The position numbers and the translations under genes were made by a program. Under the pieces are notes generated by a model, which was given only the letters and a program-made list of their open reading frames with translations, searched no databases and had not been told where the DNA came from. This document shows, piece by piece, positions 53,814 through 63,294 of a stretch of DNA of 64,000 nucleotides. The stretch comes from Kibdelosporangium persicum. GTDB taxonomy: Bacteria > Actinomycetota > Actinomycetes > Mycobacteriales > Pseudonocardiaceae. Every line of letters starts with the position of its first letter. Within the stretch, counting starts at the first letter, position 1. The stretch covers positions 118,083 through 182,082 of the forward strand of contig NZ_JAAATY010000019.1 in assembly GCF_013280595.1 (NCBI RefSeq), in the 5' to 3' direction.

Positions 53814-55021
53814 GGAAGCTCCACCGATATCACCGTGGGCCCGCCGATCGGGCTGTCGACGGCCACGGTACCGTCCAGCGCGGCCACTCGGCGTCGCATT
53901 CCGAGGATTCCGGTCCCCCTGGACTCGTCCACGCCACCGAACCCGTTGTCGGACACGGTGATGCGGACGCACTCGTCCCTGACGACCCGCACGGACGCGC
54001 TGGTCGCGTGGCTGTGCTTGGCCACGTTCGTCAACGCCTCGGCCACCACGAAGTACGCCGCCGCCTCGACCGGGGCGGGCACGCTGCCCAGGTCCTCGGT
54101 CTCCACGACCGTGGGCACCGGGCAGCGCGCGCCGAGCGCGGCCAACGCCCCGTCGAGACCGCGGTCGGCGAGGATCGGTGGGTACATCGTCCTGATGACG
54201 TCCCGCAGTTCCCCCATGGCCTGTTCGGCGCCCTCCCGCGCCTCCCTGACCAACGTCGACACGGGATCCTTGGTGTCCAACGACTTCTCGGCCACCCCCA
54301 GCCGCATCGCGATGGACACCAACCGTGCCTGCGTGCCGTCGTGCAGATCCCGCTCGATCCGGCGCAGTTCGGCGTCGTGCGCGCTGACCGCGCCCGCCCT
54401 GGTCTCCGCCAGTTGCTCGACCCGGGCGGCCAGCCTGGACGGCGACAGCATCAGTTTCGAGAAGCTCGCGTGAATCCGGGCCAGCACCGGCACGCCGAAC
54501 CACGCCAGGGCGAGCGCGACGACGGTGGTGGGCGCGCCGATCACGATGGCCCTGCCCAGATCGGTGATCGGCACGTTCAGGATCTGGATCGCCTCCCCCG
54601 GCGGCATCGCCCACCAGAAGAACAGCATCACCAAGCTCGCCCCCGCGAACGCCGCGAGCAGCATGCCCACCATGCCGAACGCGAAGCCCAGCACCATGTT
54701 GGCGACCAGCCACGCCAGGTCACGCCACGTGGTCTGGTCGGTGATCACCTGCCGCACCCTGGCCAGCACGCCGCCGGTCAGCGGGCGGAACTGCGGCTGC
54801 ACGGGCGTCCCCAGGACCCAGCCGGCCAGATGGCGGTGCACGTCGGTCCACAGCCGGATGATCATCACCGCGATCGGGAACAGCACGAACCCCAGCCCGG
54901 CCACGATCAGCGCGATCCCGCTCATCGGCAGGAGCATGAGCAACGGCATGGACACGGGAGCGCTGAGCCCGACCGCGGCCAGGTATCCGACGCTCTTCCC
55001 CCACTGCTTCAGCATGTCCAT
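53801..55021 (-). CDS. HisKA_3-type sensor histidine kinase
   Basis: 406 residues. Four or more membrane helices in the N-terminal half (LAAVGLSAPVSMPLLMLLPM; GIALIVAGLGFVLFPIAVMI; LVANMVLGFAFGMVGMLLAA; GRAIVIGAPTTVVALALAWF) with an internal sensor-like segment. The dimerisation/phosphoacceptor motif is ELRRIERDLHDGTQARLVSI (His near 230), and the ATPase domain has EALTNVAKHSHATSA (N box) and VSDNGFGGVDESRGTGILGM (G boxes). It lies 49 nt downstream of an ABC ATPase gene and overlaps the response regulator gene. An envelope-stress or antibiotic-sensing role is typical, but inferred. Confidence 0.92.
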   Translation of the reverse strand: MDMLKQWGKSVGYLAAVGLSAPVSMPLLMLLPMSGIALIVAGLGFVLFPIAVMIIRLWTDVHRHLAGWVLGTPVQPQFRPLTGGVLARVRQVITDQTTWRDLAWLVANMVLGFAFGMVGMLLAAFAGASLVMLFFWWAMPPGEAIQILNVPITDLGRAIVIGAPTTVVALALAWFGVPVLARIHASFSKLMLSPSRLAARVEQLAETRAGAVSAHDAELRRIERDLHDGTQARLVSIAMRLGVAEKSLDTKDPVSTLVREAREGAEQAMGELRDVIRTMYPPILADRGLDGALAALGARCPVPTVVETEDLGSVPAPVEAAAYFVVAEALTNVAKHSHATSASVRVVRDECVRITVSDNGFGGVDESRGTGILGMRRRVAALDGTVAVDSPIGGPTVISVELPCAS

Positions 55022-55070
55022 GAGTGTGCCCTGGTCCTCGGCCGCGCACAGTGGTACGAGCTACACCCTT

Positions 55071-55829
55071 TCAGGAGGCGCGGCGGTCACCGAGGTGCGT
55101 CATCCGCTCGGCGATGAGCTCCGGCGTCGGCCTGCGCATCTCCCCCGCGAACTGGCCGTCGGCCAGGAAGACCACCGAGTCGGCGTACGAGGCCGCGACC
55201 GGGTCGTGCGTGACCATCAGGACCGTCTGGCCCATGGCGCTGACCACGTGCCGCAGCAGTTCGAGCACCTGACGGGCGGTCTTGGTGTCGAGCGCGCCGG
55301 TCGGCTCGTCCGCGAACACGGCGTCCGGCCTGGTCACCAGGGCCCTGGCGATGGCGACACGCTGCTGCTGGCCGCCGGAGAGCTCGCTCGGCAGCCGGTT
55401 CAGCCGGTCGCTCAGCCCGACCGCGCGGATCACGTCGATCAGCAGCGCGCGGTCGACGTTCTTGCCCGCCAGCCGCAGCGGCAGGGTGATGTTCTGCTCC
55501 ACGGTCAAGGTGCTGAGCAGGTTGTAGGCCTGGAAGACGAACCCGATCCGTTCCCGGCGCAGCACGGTCAGCCGCGTCTCGCTCATCCCGGACAGTTCGG
55601 CGTCCCCCAGCCAGACCTGCCCGCCGGTCGGCCGGTCCAGCCCGGCCGCGCAGTGCAGGAACGTGCTCTTGCCCGACCCGGACGGTCCCATCACCGCGGT
55701 GAAGGTGCCGCGGCGCAGCTCGATGCTGACGTCGCGCAACGCGTGCACGGTGCCGGCACCGGTGCCGTACGTCTTGGAGACCCCGCTCATCCTCAGCGCC
55801 GGCATCATCGTCATCACCTGTGAGTTCAT
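55071..55829 (-). CDS. MacB/LolD-type ABC ATP-binding protein without a permease gene
   Basis: About 252 residues. Walker [17 protein letters not shown]-loop [20 protein letters not shown], signature [15 protein letters not shown], Walker [18 protein letters not shown] and H-loop [15 protein letters not shown]: the LolD/MacB/FtsE class. Its usual partner, a MacB/FtsX-type permease, is absent; the next gene is the histidine kinase. Start uncertain: ATG 55829, 55814 or 55808 (AGGTG lies 6 nt before the last). In typical loci the order is ATPase, permease, kinase, regulator, so the permease gene may have been lost or lie elsewhere. Confidence 0.9.
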   Translation of the reverse strand: MNSQVMTMMPALRMSGVSKTYGTGAGTVHALRDVSIELRRGTFTAVMGPSGSGKSTFLHCAAGLDRPTGGQVWLGDAELSGMSETRLTVLRRERIGFVFQAYNLLSTLTVEQNITLPLRLAGKNVDRALLIDVIRAVGLSDRLNRLPSELSGGQQQRVAIARALVTRPDAVFADEPTGALDTKTARQVLELLRHVVSAMGQTVLMVTHDPVAASYADSVVFLADGQFAGEMRRPTPELIAERMTHLGDRRAS

Positions 55830-55900
55830 GACGGCAACGCTATTGAGGACGAGCGGGTCCGAGAATGGCTCAAACACCCGAGTCGAACGTGGGGTTATCC

Positions 55901-56734
55901 CTACCCCTGGCCGAACTCGCGCACCTTTTCGGCGAAGTCGTCGAGCAGCCGCAGCGTCTCGTCACGCGGCTTGGACGGCAGGAAGAGCCCGATGTGCTCG
56001 AACCCGATGCCCTGGTAGGCCCGCCACTGGTCGAGGTCCTTCGGCGCGCCGAAGACGGCCAGCGGCACGTCCCGGCCCGCGCCGTCGCGCATCTGCGCGA
56101 CCCGGCTGGTGAGCTGGCCGGCAGGCAGGGGGTTGGCGATCCAGCCCGCGCCGTGCCTGATCACGCGGCGGACGGTGGCGTCGGAGTTGCCGCCGACGAA
56201 GATCGGCGGGTGCGGCTGCTGGACCGGCTTGGGGCGGCTGTGCACGGGATCGAAGTCGACGAACTTGCCGTGGTACTCGGCCGGTTCGGTCGTCCACAGC
56301 GCCTTGACCGCCTCGATCCGCTCGTCCAGCAGCGCGCCGCGGGTCGACGGGTCGGTGCCGTGGTTGCGCATCTCCTCGAGGTTCCAGCCCGCGCCGACGC
56401 CGAAGACGAAGCGTCCGCCCGAGATCAGGTCGACGGTCGCGGCCTCCTTGGCGGTGGTGATCGGGTCGCGCTGGATCAGCAGGGTGATCCCGGTGAACAG
56501 CAGGATCTTCTCGGTCACCGCGGCCGCGGCGGCCAGCGTGCCGAAGGGGTCGAGGGTCTTGTAGTAGACCGATGGCAGGTCACCGCCGCCGGGATACGGG
56601 GTCGCGCGGCTGGCGGGGATGTGGGTGTGCTCGGCGACCATCAGGGAGTGGAACCCGCGTTCCTCGATGGCACGCCCCAGGTCGGCCGGACCGATCGCGT
56701 CGTCGGTGACAAACGTGGCAATCCCGAACTTCAT
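55901..56734 (-). CDS. LLM-class F420-dependent oxidoreductase
   Basis: 277 residues, luciferase-like TIM barrel. Typical elements: KFGIATFVTDDAIGPADLGR, SLMVAEHTHIPASRATPYPG, KILLFTGITLLIQRDPITTA (cis-peptide strand), RFVFGVGAGWNLEEMRNHGT and PIFVGGNSDATVRRVIRHGA (phosphate-binding glycines). The VGAGWNLEEM motif marks the actinobacterial F420-dependent subgroup. It uses reduced F420 for an unknown substrate. ATG 56734 with GGGAG upstream was preferred to TTG 56737. The gene lies 39 nt after the meaB stop on the same strand. Confidence 0.9.
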   Translation of the reverse strand: MKFGIATFVTDDAIGPADLGRAIEERGFHSLMVAEHTHIPASRATPYPGGGDLPSVYYKTLDPFGTLAAAAAVTEKILLFTGITLLIQRDPITTAKEAATVDLISGGRFVFGVGAGWNLEEMRNHGTDPSTRGALLDERIEAVKALWTTEPAEYHGKFVDFDPVHSRPKPVQQPHPPIFVGGNSDATVRRVIRHGAGWIANPLPAGQLTSRVAQMRDGAGRDVPLAVFGAPKDLDQWRAYQGIGFEHIGLFLPSKPRDETLRLLDDFAEKVREFGQG

Positions 56735-56773
56735 CAAGCGACTCCCATCCTGTGGTGGTCCCCTCTCGCGGAC

Positions 56774-57751
56774 TCACGACCGCTGGACCGGCCCGGTTAT
56801 TCCCGCGACGAGCTGATCGGCCGCCGTGTACGGGTCCAGGTCACCCGCGGCCACCCGTTTCGCCAGGTCGGCGAGGACGTCCTGGCCACGGCCCGTGAAC
56901 CCGGCTCGGACGGCCTCCACGGCGATCGCCTCGACCTCGGCGCGCGCCCGCGTGTGCCGCCGTTGTTCCAGCCCGCCGTGGTCCACCAGCCACTGGTGGT
57001 GTGCGTCGAGCGCCGCGACGGCATCGTCCACACCCTCCACTTTGGACGCTACGGTCCGGACGATCGGCTGGCGCCACGAAGCCTCCTCGATTCCCCTGCG
57101 CGCCATCGCGACCATGTTCTTCAGGTCGCGCACGGTCGCCTCGGCGCCGTCCCGGTCCGCCTTGTTCACCACGAAGACGTCGGCGATCTCCAGAATCCCG
57201 GCCTTGGCCGCCTGGATGCCGTCGCCCATGCCCGGCGCCAGCAGCACGACCGTGGTGTCGGCGAGCGACACGACGTCCACTTCGGACTGTCCAACCCCGA
57301 CGGTTTCGATCAGCACGACGTCGAACCCGGCCGCGTCGAGCACCCGCAGGGCCTGGGGCGTCGCCCAGGAAAGGCCACCCAAATGGCCACGGGTGGCCAT
57401 GGAACGGATGAACACCCCGGGGTCGGTGGCGTGTTCCTGCATTCGGATCCGGTCACCCAGCAACGCACCACCGGAAAAGGGCGACGACGGGTCGACCGCG
57501 AGCACGCCGACGCGTTTTCCCCGCTTTCGCAGCGCGGTCACGAATGCCGACGTGGAAGTCGACTTACCGACACCGGGCGGTCCGGTCAGGCCGATGACCC
57601 TGGCGTGTCCGGAAAACGGCGCCAACGCGGCGGCGACCTCCCGCAATCGCGGGCTGGCGTCCTCGACGAGCGAGATGAGCCTGGCGATCGCGCGCGGCTG
57701 TCCCTGCCGCGCGCGATCGACCAGCTCGCCTATGTCACTGCTTCGGGACAC
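56774..57751 (-). CDS. meaB: MeaB-type GTPase, methylmalonyl-CoA mutase chaperone
   Basis: 325 residues, a G3E GTPase. Walker A/G1 is [17 protein letters not shown] (near 54), [20 protein letters not shown] follows, [15 protein letters not shown] is G2/G3 and [13 protein letters not shown] is G4 (NKAD). The N-terminal helical arm ([20 protein letters not shown]) and C-terminal dimerisation helices are family-typical. MeaB protects and gates methylmalonyl-CoA mutase; the mutase genes are not in the window. The GTG start lies 17 nt inside the thiolase 3' end, so both genes are coupled. Confidence 0.93.
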   Translation of the reverse strand: MSRSSDIGELVDRARQGQPRAIARLISLVEDASPRLREVAAALAPFSGHARVIGLTGPPGVGKSTSTSAFVTALRKRGKRVGVLAVDPSSPFSGGALLGDRIRMQEHATDPGVFIRSMATRGHLGGLSWATPQALRVLDAAGFDVVLIETVGVGQSEVDVVSLADTTVVLLAPGMGDGIQAAKAGILEIADVFVVNKADRDGAEATVRDLKNMVAMARRGIEEASWRQPIVRTVASKVEGVDDAVAALDAHHQWLVDHGGLEQRRHTRARAEVEAIAVEAVRAGFTGRGQDVLADLAKRVAAGDLDPYTAADQLVAGITGPVQRS

Positions 57752-58922
57752 GGATGATCAGCGCGTCGCCCTGGCCGCCGCCACCGCACAACGCCGCCGC
57801 ACCGACACCGCCGCCGCGGCGCTTGAGCTCCAGCGCCAGGTGCAGCGCGAGCCGGGCACCGGACATGCCGATCGGGTGGCCGAGCGCGATCGCGCCGCCG
57901 TTGACGTTCACCTTGTCCGGGCTGATGCCCAGCTGCTCGGCTGAGACCAGGCCGACCGCGGCGAAGGCCTCGTTGATCTCGACGAGGTCCAGGTCTCCGA
58001 CGGTGAGGTTCTCCTTGGCCAGCGCGGCTTTGATCGCGTTGGACGGCTGCTCGTGCAGGCTCGCGTCCGGGCCCGCGACGACGCCGTGCGCGCCGATCTC
58101 GGCCAGCCAGGTCAGCCCCAGCTCCTCGGCCTTGGCCTTGCTCATCACGACCACGGCCGCCGCGCCGTCGGAGATCGGCGAGGACGAACCGGCGGTGATG
58201 GTGCCGTCGCTGGCGAACGCCGGGCGCAGCTTCGCGAGCGTCTCGACCGTGGTGTCGCCGCGGATGCCCTCGTCACCGTCGACGATCAACGGGTCGCCTT
58301 TGCGCTGCGGCACCTGCACCGGCACGATCTCCTCGGCGAACAGGCCGTTCTTGACCGCGTTTGCGGCCCGCTGGTGCGAGCGCGCCGCGAACTCGTCCTG
58401 CTGCTCACGCGTGACGCTGTACCGCGAGTTGTACTTCTCCGTCGACGCACCCATGGCGACCTGGTCGAAGGCGCAGAACAGGCCGTCGTGCGCCATGTGG
58501 TCGAGCATGGTGACGTCGCCGTACTTGAACCCGCCGCGGGACTTCGGCAGCAGGTGCGGCGCCTGGGTCATCGACTCCTGGCCGCCCGCGACGACGATGT
58601 CGAACTCACCGGCCCTGATCAGCTGGTCCGCCAACGCGATCGCGTCCAGGCCGGACAGGCAGACCTTGTTGACGGTCAGCGCGGGCACGTTCATCGGGAT
58701 GCCCGCGGCGGTCGCGGCCTGCCGAGCGGGGATCTGGCCCGCGCCCGCGGTCAGCACCTGGCCCATGATCACGTACTGGACCTGCTCGGGGGCCACGCCC
58801 GCCCGCTCGAGCGCGCCCTTGATGGCGAAGCCGCCCAGCTGCGTCCCGGAGAAATCCTTGAGCTGGCCGAGCAGCCGCCCCATCGGGGTACGGGCTCCAG
58901 CGACGATGACGGAACCGGACAC
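57735..58922 (-). CDS. Acetyl-CoA C-acetyltransferase (FadA4-like thiolase)
   Basis: 395 residues. Active-site Cys in [20 protein letters not shown] (near 88), catalytic His in [18 protein letters not shown] (near 350) and second Cys in [16 protein letters not shown] (near 380): all three thiolase residues are present. It condenses or cleaves acetoacetyl-CoA. The GTG at 58922 was chosen because GGAGG lies 5 nt upstream; a TTG at 58937 would add five residues. M. tuberculosis fadA4 (Rv1323) also neighbours the methylmalonyl-CoA epimerase and Rv1324 genes. Divergent from the epimerase gene. Confidence 0.93.
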   Translation of the reverse strand: MSGSVIVAGARTPMGRLLGQLKDFSGTQLGGFAIKGALERAGVAPEQVQYVIMGQVLTAGAGQIPARQAATAAGIPMNVPALTVNKVCLSGLDAIALADQLIRAGEFDIVVAGGQESMTQAPHLLPKSRGGFKYGDVTMLDHMAHDGLFCAFDQVAMGASTEKYNSRYSVTREQQDEFAARSHQRAANAVKNGLFAEEIVPVQVPQRKGDPLIVDGDEGIRGDTTVETLAKLRPAFASDGTITAGSSSPISDGAAAVVVMSKAKAEELGLTWLAEIGAHGVVAGPDASLHEQPSNAIKAALAKENLTVGDLDLVEINEAFAAVGLVSAEQLGISPDKVNVNGGAIALGHPIGMSGARLALHLALELKRRGGGVGAAALCGGGGQGDALIIRVPKQ

Positions 58923-58945
58923 AACAGCCTCCAACAAAGATGATG

Positions 58946-58955
58946 CGAGCGCTCG
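58946..58955. promoter_or_regulatory. Short palindrome in the thiolase/epimerase divergent promoter
   Basis: CGAGCGCTCG, a perfect 10-bp palindrome, lies 24 nt upstream of the thiolase start. A TetR-type regulator is encoded 2 kb away, and GAGCGCTC-type cores occur in some TetR sites. Weak evidence alone. Confidence 0.25.
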
Positions 58956-59070
58956 TTAACCTGACGATACCCAGGGGTATCGCTCTGCACCGATTCCGTG
59001 TGGCACTTGGTGTCGTACACGCCACAGAAATGTCGCGCGGTGTTCGCGCGACATGCTTACTCTCGTCGTC

Positions 59071-59517
59071 ATGCCCGAAGACTCCGCAGCAGCCAAGGTC
59101 ACCGCGATCGATCACGTCGGCATCGCGGTGCCGGACCTCGACGAGGCCATCACGTTCTACCGGGAAACACTCGGCCTGGTGCTCGCCCACACCGAGGTCA
59201 ACGAAGAGCAAGGCGTCCGCGAGGCGATGATGCGCGCACCGGGCGACGACGGCACCGGCACCGCCATCCAGTTGCTCGCCCCGCTGTCGCCGGACTCCAC
59301 CATCGCCAAGTTCCTCGACAAGCGCGGCCCGGGCCTGCAGCAGCTGGCGTTCCGGGTCGAGGACGTCGACGAGGCGTCGGACGTCGTTCGCGGCAAAGGA
59401 CTGAACCTGCTGTTCGCCGAGCCGAAACACGGCACGGAAAACAGCCGGGTCCAGTTCATCCACCCCAAGTCGGCCGGTGGCGTGCTGACCGAATTGGTCG
59501 AACCACACCAGCCCTGA
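59071..59517 (+). CDS. mce: Methylmalonyl-CoA epimerase
   Basis: 148 residues, a vicinal-oxygen-chelate fold with two beta-alpha-beta-beta-beta modules. VTAIDHVGIAVPDLDEAITF provides the first metal His and AIQLLAPLSPDSTIAKFLD the Gln ligand; the last motif, FIHPKSAGGVLTELVEP, carries the Glu. The motif that reads G-x-H-H in many epimerases is GPGLQQLAFRVED here, as in the mycobacterial version, so metal binding may differ in this clade. It converts (S)- to (R)-methylmalonyl-CoA for the mutase. ATG 59071 is assumed; ATG 59053 is in frame. Confidence 0.9.
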   Translation: MPEDSAAAKVTAIDHVGIAVPDLDEAITFYRETLGLVLAHTEVNEEQGVREAMMRAPGDDGTGTAIQLLAPLSPDSTIAKFLDKRGPGLQQLAFRVEDVDEASDVVRGKGLNLLFAEPKHGTENSRVQFIHPKSAGGVLTELVEPHQP

Positions 59518-59607
59518 ATCGGTACTGGTGGCACACGTCTCACAATTGTGGTGATCTCCGATTACCCGTGGGTAACCTCCGGGAATTCACGACGTTGGAG
59601 GTCAGGC

Positions 59608-60939
59608 GTGGAAAAGATCCGTGACGCCATTCTTTCGGGTGACGTGGCCGCTGTCGGCGGCCTTGACGTGCCGGATCACTACCGAGCGGTCACCGTGCAC
59701 GCGGACGAAGTGGAAATGTTCGCCGGTCTCGCCACCGCGGACAAGGACCCGCGAAAATCGTTGCACGTCGAGGACGTCGCGACACCGGAACTGGGTCCCG
59801 GCGAGGCGCTGGTCGCCGTGATGGCGTCGGCGATCAACTACAACACGGTGTGGACCTCGATTTTCGAGCCACTGGACACGTTCGCTTTCCTGCGCCGTTA
59901 TGGCAAGACGTCGGAATTGGCCAAACGACACGATCTGCCGTACCACGTCGTCGGGTCCGACCTCGCCGGCGTGGTGCTGCGGACCGGGCCCGGCGTCGGC
60001 GCGTGGAAGCCCGGCGACGAGGTCGTGGCGCACTGCCTGTCGGTCGAACTGGAGCACCCGGACGGCCACAACGACACGATGCTCGACCCGGAACAGCGGA
60101 TCTGGGGCTTCGAGACGAACTTCGGCGGCCTGGCCGAACTGGCGCTGGTCAAGTCGAACCAGCTGATGCCCAAACCCGCGCACCTGACGTGGGAGGAAGC
60201 CGCGTCACCGGGCCTGGTCAACTCGACCGCGTACCGCCAGCTGGTGTCCCGCAACGGCGCGGGCATGAAGCAGGGCGACACGGTGCTGATCTGGGGCGCT
60301 TCCGGCGGGCTCGGGTCGTACGCGACGCAGTTCGCGCTGAACGGCGGCGCGACGCCGGTCTGTGTCGTCTCCAGCCCGGAGAAGGCGGAGATCTGCCGCC
60401 GGATGGGCGCGGAACTGATCATCGACCGGACCGCGGAGGACTACCGGTTCTGGTCGGACGAGAACACCCAGAACCCGCGCGAGTGGAAGCGGTTCGGCGC
60501 GCGCATCCGTGAGCTGACCGGCGGTGACGACCCGGACATCGTCTTCGAGCACCCCGGCAGGGAAACCTTCGGCGCAAGCGTTTACGTCGCCAAGCGCGGC
60601 GGCACCATCGTGACGTGCGCGTCGACGTCGGGCTTCATGCACCAGTACGACAACCGATACCTGTGGATGCACCTGAAGAGCATCATCGGCTCGCACTTCG
60701 CGAACTACCGTGAGGCGTCCGAGGCGAACCGGCTGATCGCCAAGGGCAAGATCCACCCGACCCTGTCGAAGGTGTACCCGCTGGAGGAGACCGGCCAGGC
60801 GACGTACGACGTGCACCGCAACGCCCACCAAGGCAAGGTCGGCGTCCTCTGCCTCGCCCCGGCCGAAGGCCTCGGCGTCCGCGACGAGGAGAAACGAGCC
60901 AAGCACATCAAGGCCATCAACACCTTCCGCGGCGTCTGA
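59608..60939 (+). CDS. ccrA: Crotonyl-CoA carboxylase/reductase
   Basis: 443 residues, the expected length for Ccr in the MDR superfamily. The N-terminal extension (IRDAILSGDVAAVGGLDVPD) is Ccr-specific. ASAINYNTVWTSIFEPLDTF and LPYHVVGSDLAGVVLRTGPG build the catalytic domain, and DTVLIWGASGGLGSYATQFA is the NADPH-binding loop. DPDIVFEHPGRETFGASVYV and GSHFANYREASEANRLI are further family signatures. It reductively carboxylates crotonyl-CoA to ethylmalonyl-CoA, serving acetate assimilation or polyketide extender supply. The GTG at 59608 has GGAGG 6 nt upstream. No ethylmalonyl-CoA mutase gene is adjacent. Confidence 0.94.
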   Translation: MEKIRDAILSGDVAAVGGLDVPDHYRAVTVHADEVEMFAGLATADKDPRKSLHVEDVATPELGPGEALVAVMASAINYNTVWTSIFEPLDTFAFLRRYGKTSELAKRHDLPYHVVGSDLAGVVLRTGPGVGAWKPGDEVVAHCLSVELEHPDGHNDTMLDPEQRIWGFETNFGGLAELALVKSNQLMPKPAHLTWEEAASPGLVNSTAYRQLVSRNGAGMKQGDTVLIWGASGGLGSYATQFALNGGATPVCVVSSPEKAEICRRMGAELIIDRTAEDYRFWSDENTQNPREWKRFGARIRELTGGDDPDIVFEHPGRETFGASVYVAKRGGTIVTCASTSGFMHQYDNRYLWMHLKSIIGSHFANYREASEANRLIAKGKIHPTLSKVYPLEETGQATYDVHRNAHQGKVGVLCLAPAEGLGVRDEEKRAKHIKAINTFRGV

Positions 60940-60948
60940 CCCCACCCT

Positions 60949-61000
60949 CCCCTCGTGAGTGTTTATCCGTGTTAGAACCCGGATAAACACTCACGAGGGG
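60949..61000. repeat. Family A hairpin copy 5 (perfect 20-bp stem)
   Basis: CCCCTCGTGAGTGTTTATCC pairs perfectly with its complement at 60981-61000 around a 12-nt loop and is followed by TTTT. It sits 9 nt after the ccrA stop and 3 nt before the TetR stop on the other strand: a bidirectional terminator in form. Confidence 0.92.
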
Positions 61001-61003
61001 TTT

Positions 61004-61591
61004 TCAGGCCTTTGTGCCCGCGCCCAGGGTCAGGGCGTCGGCGATGAAGTCGACTTCCCGGTCCATCATCGGGGTGTCCTCGGGGTGCCTGGCGACCGAA
61101 TGGCGGTAGCTGACCGCGAGGGCGAGCAGGCCGGCCGCGCTGTCCACGTCGGCCATCGCGATGGTTCCGGCACCCGCAGTGATGATCACTGCCTTCACCT
61201 GGTGGACGATCGTCTGGAACCGCGCCTGCAGCGCCTCTCGGACGTCCTTGTGGGTGTCCGCTTCACGCCACAAGAGGTGCGACAGCAGACGGGAGTCGCT
61301 GAGTCTGGCGTCCAGCTCCGCGACGAGACGCCGCAGGCTCGCGGCGACGTCTCCGGGCACCACGACGTTGGCGGTTTCTATGTGTTCGTCGGGCAGTCGT
61401 TTGATGAGCGCCGTCAGCAGGTCCGACTTGCGTCGGAAGTAGTAGTGCACGAGGCCCTTGGGCACTCGCGCCGCTTCGGCGATCCGGGAGGTCGGTGTCG
61501 CGTCGAAACCCGCCTCGGCGAACAACTTCTCTGCTGCGGTGAGGATCCGTTCCCGTGCGGAGGGATCGTCACCGGACTTCGACCGGGCCAC
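61004..61591 (-). CDS. TetR-family transcriptional regulator
   Basis: 195 residues. The N-terminal HTH spans about 10-60: ARERILTAAEKLFAEAGFDA, TPTSRIAEAARVPKGLVHYY (recognition helix with VHYYF). The C-terminal ligand domain is all helical (LVAELDARLSDSRLLSHLLW). It ends convergent with ccrA, and acyl-CoA genes lie beyond; ccr loci often have a TetR regulator, so control of acyl-CoA genes is a reasonable guess. GTG 61591 with AAGGGG upstream is preferred to TTG 61609. Confidence 0.9.
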   Translation of the reverse strand: MARSKSGDDPSARERILTAAEKLFAEAGFDATPTSRIAEAARVPKGLVHYYFRRKSDLLTALIKRLPDEHIETANVVVPGDVAASLRRLVAELDARLSDSRLLSHLLWREADTHKDVREALQARFQTIVHQVKAVIITAGAGTIAMADVDSAAGLLALAVSYRHSVARHPEDTPMMDREVDFIADALTLGAGTKA

Positions 61592-61673
61592 TGGCAACAA
61601 CCCCTTCAAGCGGAATGCGCACCGGCATCACACCAAGACCGGCGCGCACTCCGCAACAAGGTTGAGGCGAAAC

Positions 61674-62051
61674 TCAGTGCTGGCCCGCCATTCCCCGGTG
61701 TGCGGTGTTGGCGGCCGGCAGCGCGGCCAGGCCCATGATCAGGGTCAGCGCGCCGAGGATGAACGCGCTCCACATCGCGCCGGTCATGTCGGTGAAGCCC
61801 ATGACCCACGGTGAGATGAAGAGCAGGATGCCGAGCACGATCTGCACATACTCGCCGTAGACAACGCCAGGCATGGCCAGCGAGAACAGACCGTCCAGCG
61901 CGATCAGCGCACCCAGGATGATCAAGGTCCAGGTCACGGGGTTCGTCGTGTCCAGCCAGAGCGGCGAGAGCACCGCGACCACGCCGAGCACCACCTCCGC
62001 CCAGTCCTGCCAACGGGTCCAGGCCCGCGCCGGGGTCGTCATGTCGCTCAT
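61674..62051 (-). CDS. SPW-repeat membrane protein
   Basis: 125 residues with four membrane helices in two similar halves, each containing the SPW motif: VVLGVVAVLSPLWLD (about 20-35) and IVLGILLFISPWVMGF (about 70-85). The helices between are WTLIILGALIALDGLFSLAM and SAFILGALTLIMGLAALPAA. The family has no assigned function. It is upstream of the tetR gene on the same strand (82-nt gap) and divergent from the DivIVA-like gene. Confidence 0.88.
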   Translation of the reverse strand: MSDMTTPARAWTRWQDWAEVVLGVVAVLSPLWLDTTNPVTWTLIILGALIALDGLFSLAMPGVVYGEYVQIVLGILLFISPWVMGFTDMTGAMWSAFILGALTLIMGLAALPAANTAHRGMAGQH

Positions 62052-62179
62052 TGCGTCACCTCCACGAAGGAGAAAGGCCCTACGAATTCATGGTGCGCTT
62101 GGTTGGCCGGCCGGTCAAGTCCTCGTCGTTGGTTCAGGGAGTGGGTTTGCGGACATCGCACTCGCGGTAGGTTGAGAGC

Positions 62180-63277
62180 ATGGCTCTTGGCGAGGAGCGC
62201 GAGCTCGTACCCCTTGGCGCAGGTTTCGACTATGCGAAGCGCGGCTACAACCGTGCGCAGGTCGACGAGCACCTGGAACGGGTGGATCGGGACATGCGCC
62301 TGCTCGCCGCCGACCGCGACGCGGCGGTGTCCCAAGCGGCGGATCTGGCGCGCCAACTGGAGATCGCCCGCTCGGAGCTCGACGACATGCGCGGGCAGAT
62401 CGAGCGGCTGTCGCTGCCCCCGACCACGTTGGAGGGCCTGAGCGAACGCCTGCAGCGGATGCTGCGGCTCGCGCAGGACGAGGCGACCGAGACCAAGGCC
62501 CGTGCCGAGGCCGAGGCCGGGCACATCCGGGCGAAGGCCGAGACGGACGCCAACGCGCTGCGCGCCCGTTACGAGGAAATGCTGCGCGGACTGGACACCC
62601 GGCGCGCCGAGATGGAGGCCGAGCACCGCGAGGTGCTGGCCAAGGCACGCGCGGAAGCCGGCGACATCACCAAGAAGGCCGAGGAGGAACGGGCCCGGCT
62701 GGACGCGGAGTCCGCGCAGCGGCGTTCCCAGGTCGAAGAGGACTTCGAGATCGCGATGGCCTCACGCCGCACGGAGTCCATGCGTGCGCTGGCCGAGCAG
62801 GAGGCGACGAGCAAGGCCGAAGCCGAGCGCCGGGTCCGTGAGGCGACCGAAGAGGCCAACCGCCGCAGGCACGACGCCATCACCGAGGCCAAGGCCCGGT
62901 TGCAGGAAGCGAGTGAGGAAGCACACCGCCGCGTCCGCGAGGCGACCGAAGAGGCCAACCGCCGGATCAGTCACGCCGCCCAGCGCGTCGCCGCGCTGCG
63001 TCAGCTGCGGACCCGGGTGGCCAACCAGCTCCGTCAGGCCCGCAGCCTGATCCAGGACGCCGATGTCGTGCTGGAGAACGCGACGCCGGTGCTCGACCCG
63101 CTGCCGGAGGAGCGGCCCGCGGACGAGTCACCGACCAAGGGCCTCAAGTCGGTCACCCAGACCGAGGCCGCGGGCGGCCCGCCGAAGGAGCACTGGGAGC
63201 CCGCGGAGCCGGACGAGAACGGGCAGTCCGACGCCACCAAGCCGGTCGTGCAGCCCGTCCACAAGCCCCGCCCCTGA
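62180..63277 (+). CDS. DivIVA-like long coiled-coil protein
   Basis: 365 residues. The N-terminal 60 residues (AGFDYAKRGYNRAQVDEHLE) follow the DivIVA-type start, in which the F-x3-KRGY-x2-QVD segment targets curved membrane. A very long coiled coil follows (about 45-290), Glu/Arg/Ala-rich, with an internal duplication: RRVREATEEANRR occurs twice, 33 residues apart. The tail after about 295 is disordered, Pro/Glu/Lys-rich. Actinobacterial relatives act in polar growth, division or cytoskeletal scaffolding; the exact role is unknown. A single gene with its own promoter region. Confidence 0.8.
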   Translation: MALGEERELVPLGAGFDYAKRGYNRAQVDEHLERVDRDMRLLAADRDAAVSQAADLARQLEIARSELDDMRGQIERLSLPPTTLEGLSERLQRMLRLAQDEATETKARAEAEAGHIRAKAETDANALRARYEEMLRGLDTRRAEMEAEHREVLAKARAEAGDITKKAEEERARLDAESAQRRSQVEEDFEIAMASRRTESMRALAEQEATSKAEAERRVREATEEANRRRHDAITEAKARLQEASEEAHRRVREATEEANRRISHAAQRVAALRQLRTRVANQLRQARSLIQDADVVLENATPVLDPLPEERPADESPTKGLKSVTQTEAAGGPPKEHWEPAEPDENGQSDATKPVVQPVHKPRP

Positions 63278-63294
63278 CGGGCACCGGGCTGTCG

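Noticed and set aside
55830..55877. Upstream start (55877) for the MacB-type ATPase
   Set aside because: The added residues are unlike the family N-terminus and later ATG codons have better spacing to AGGTG.
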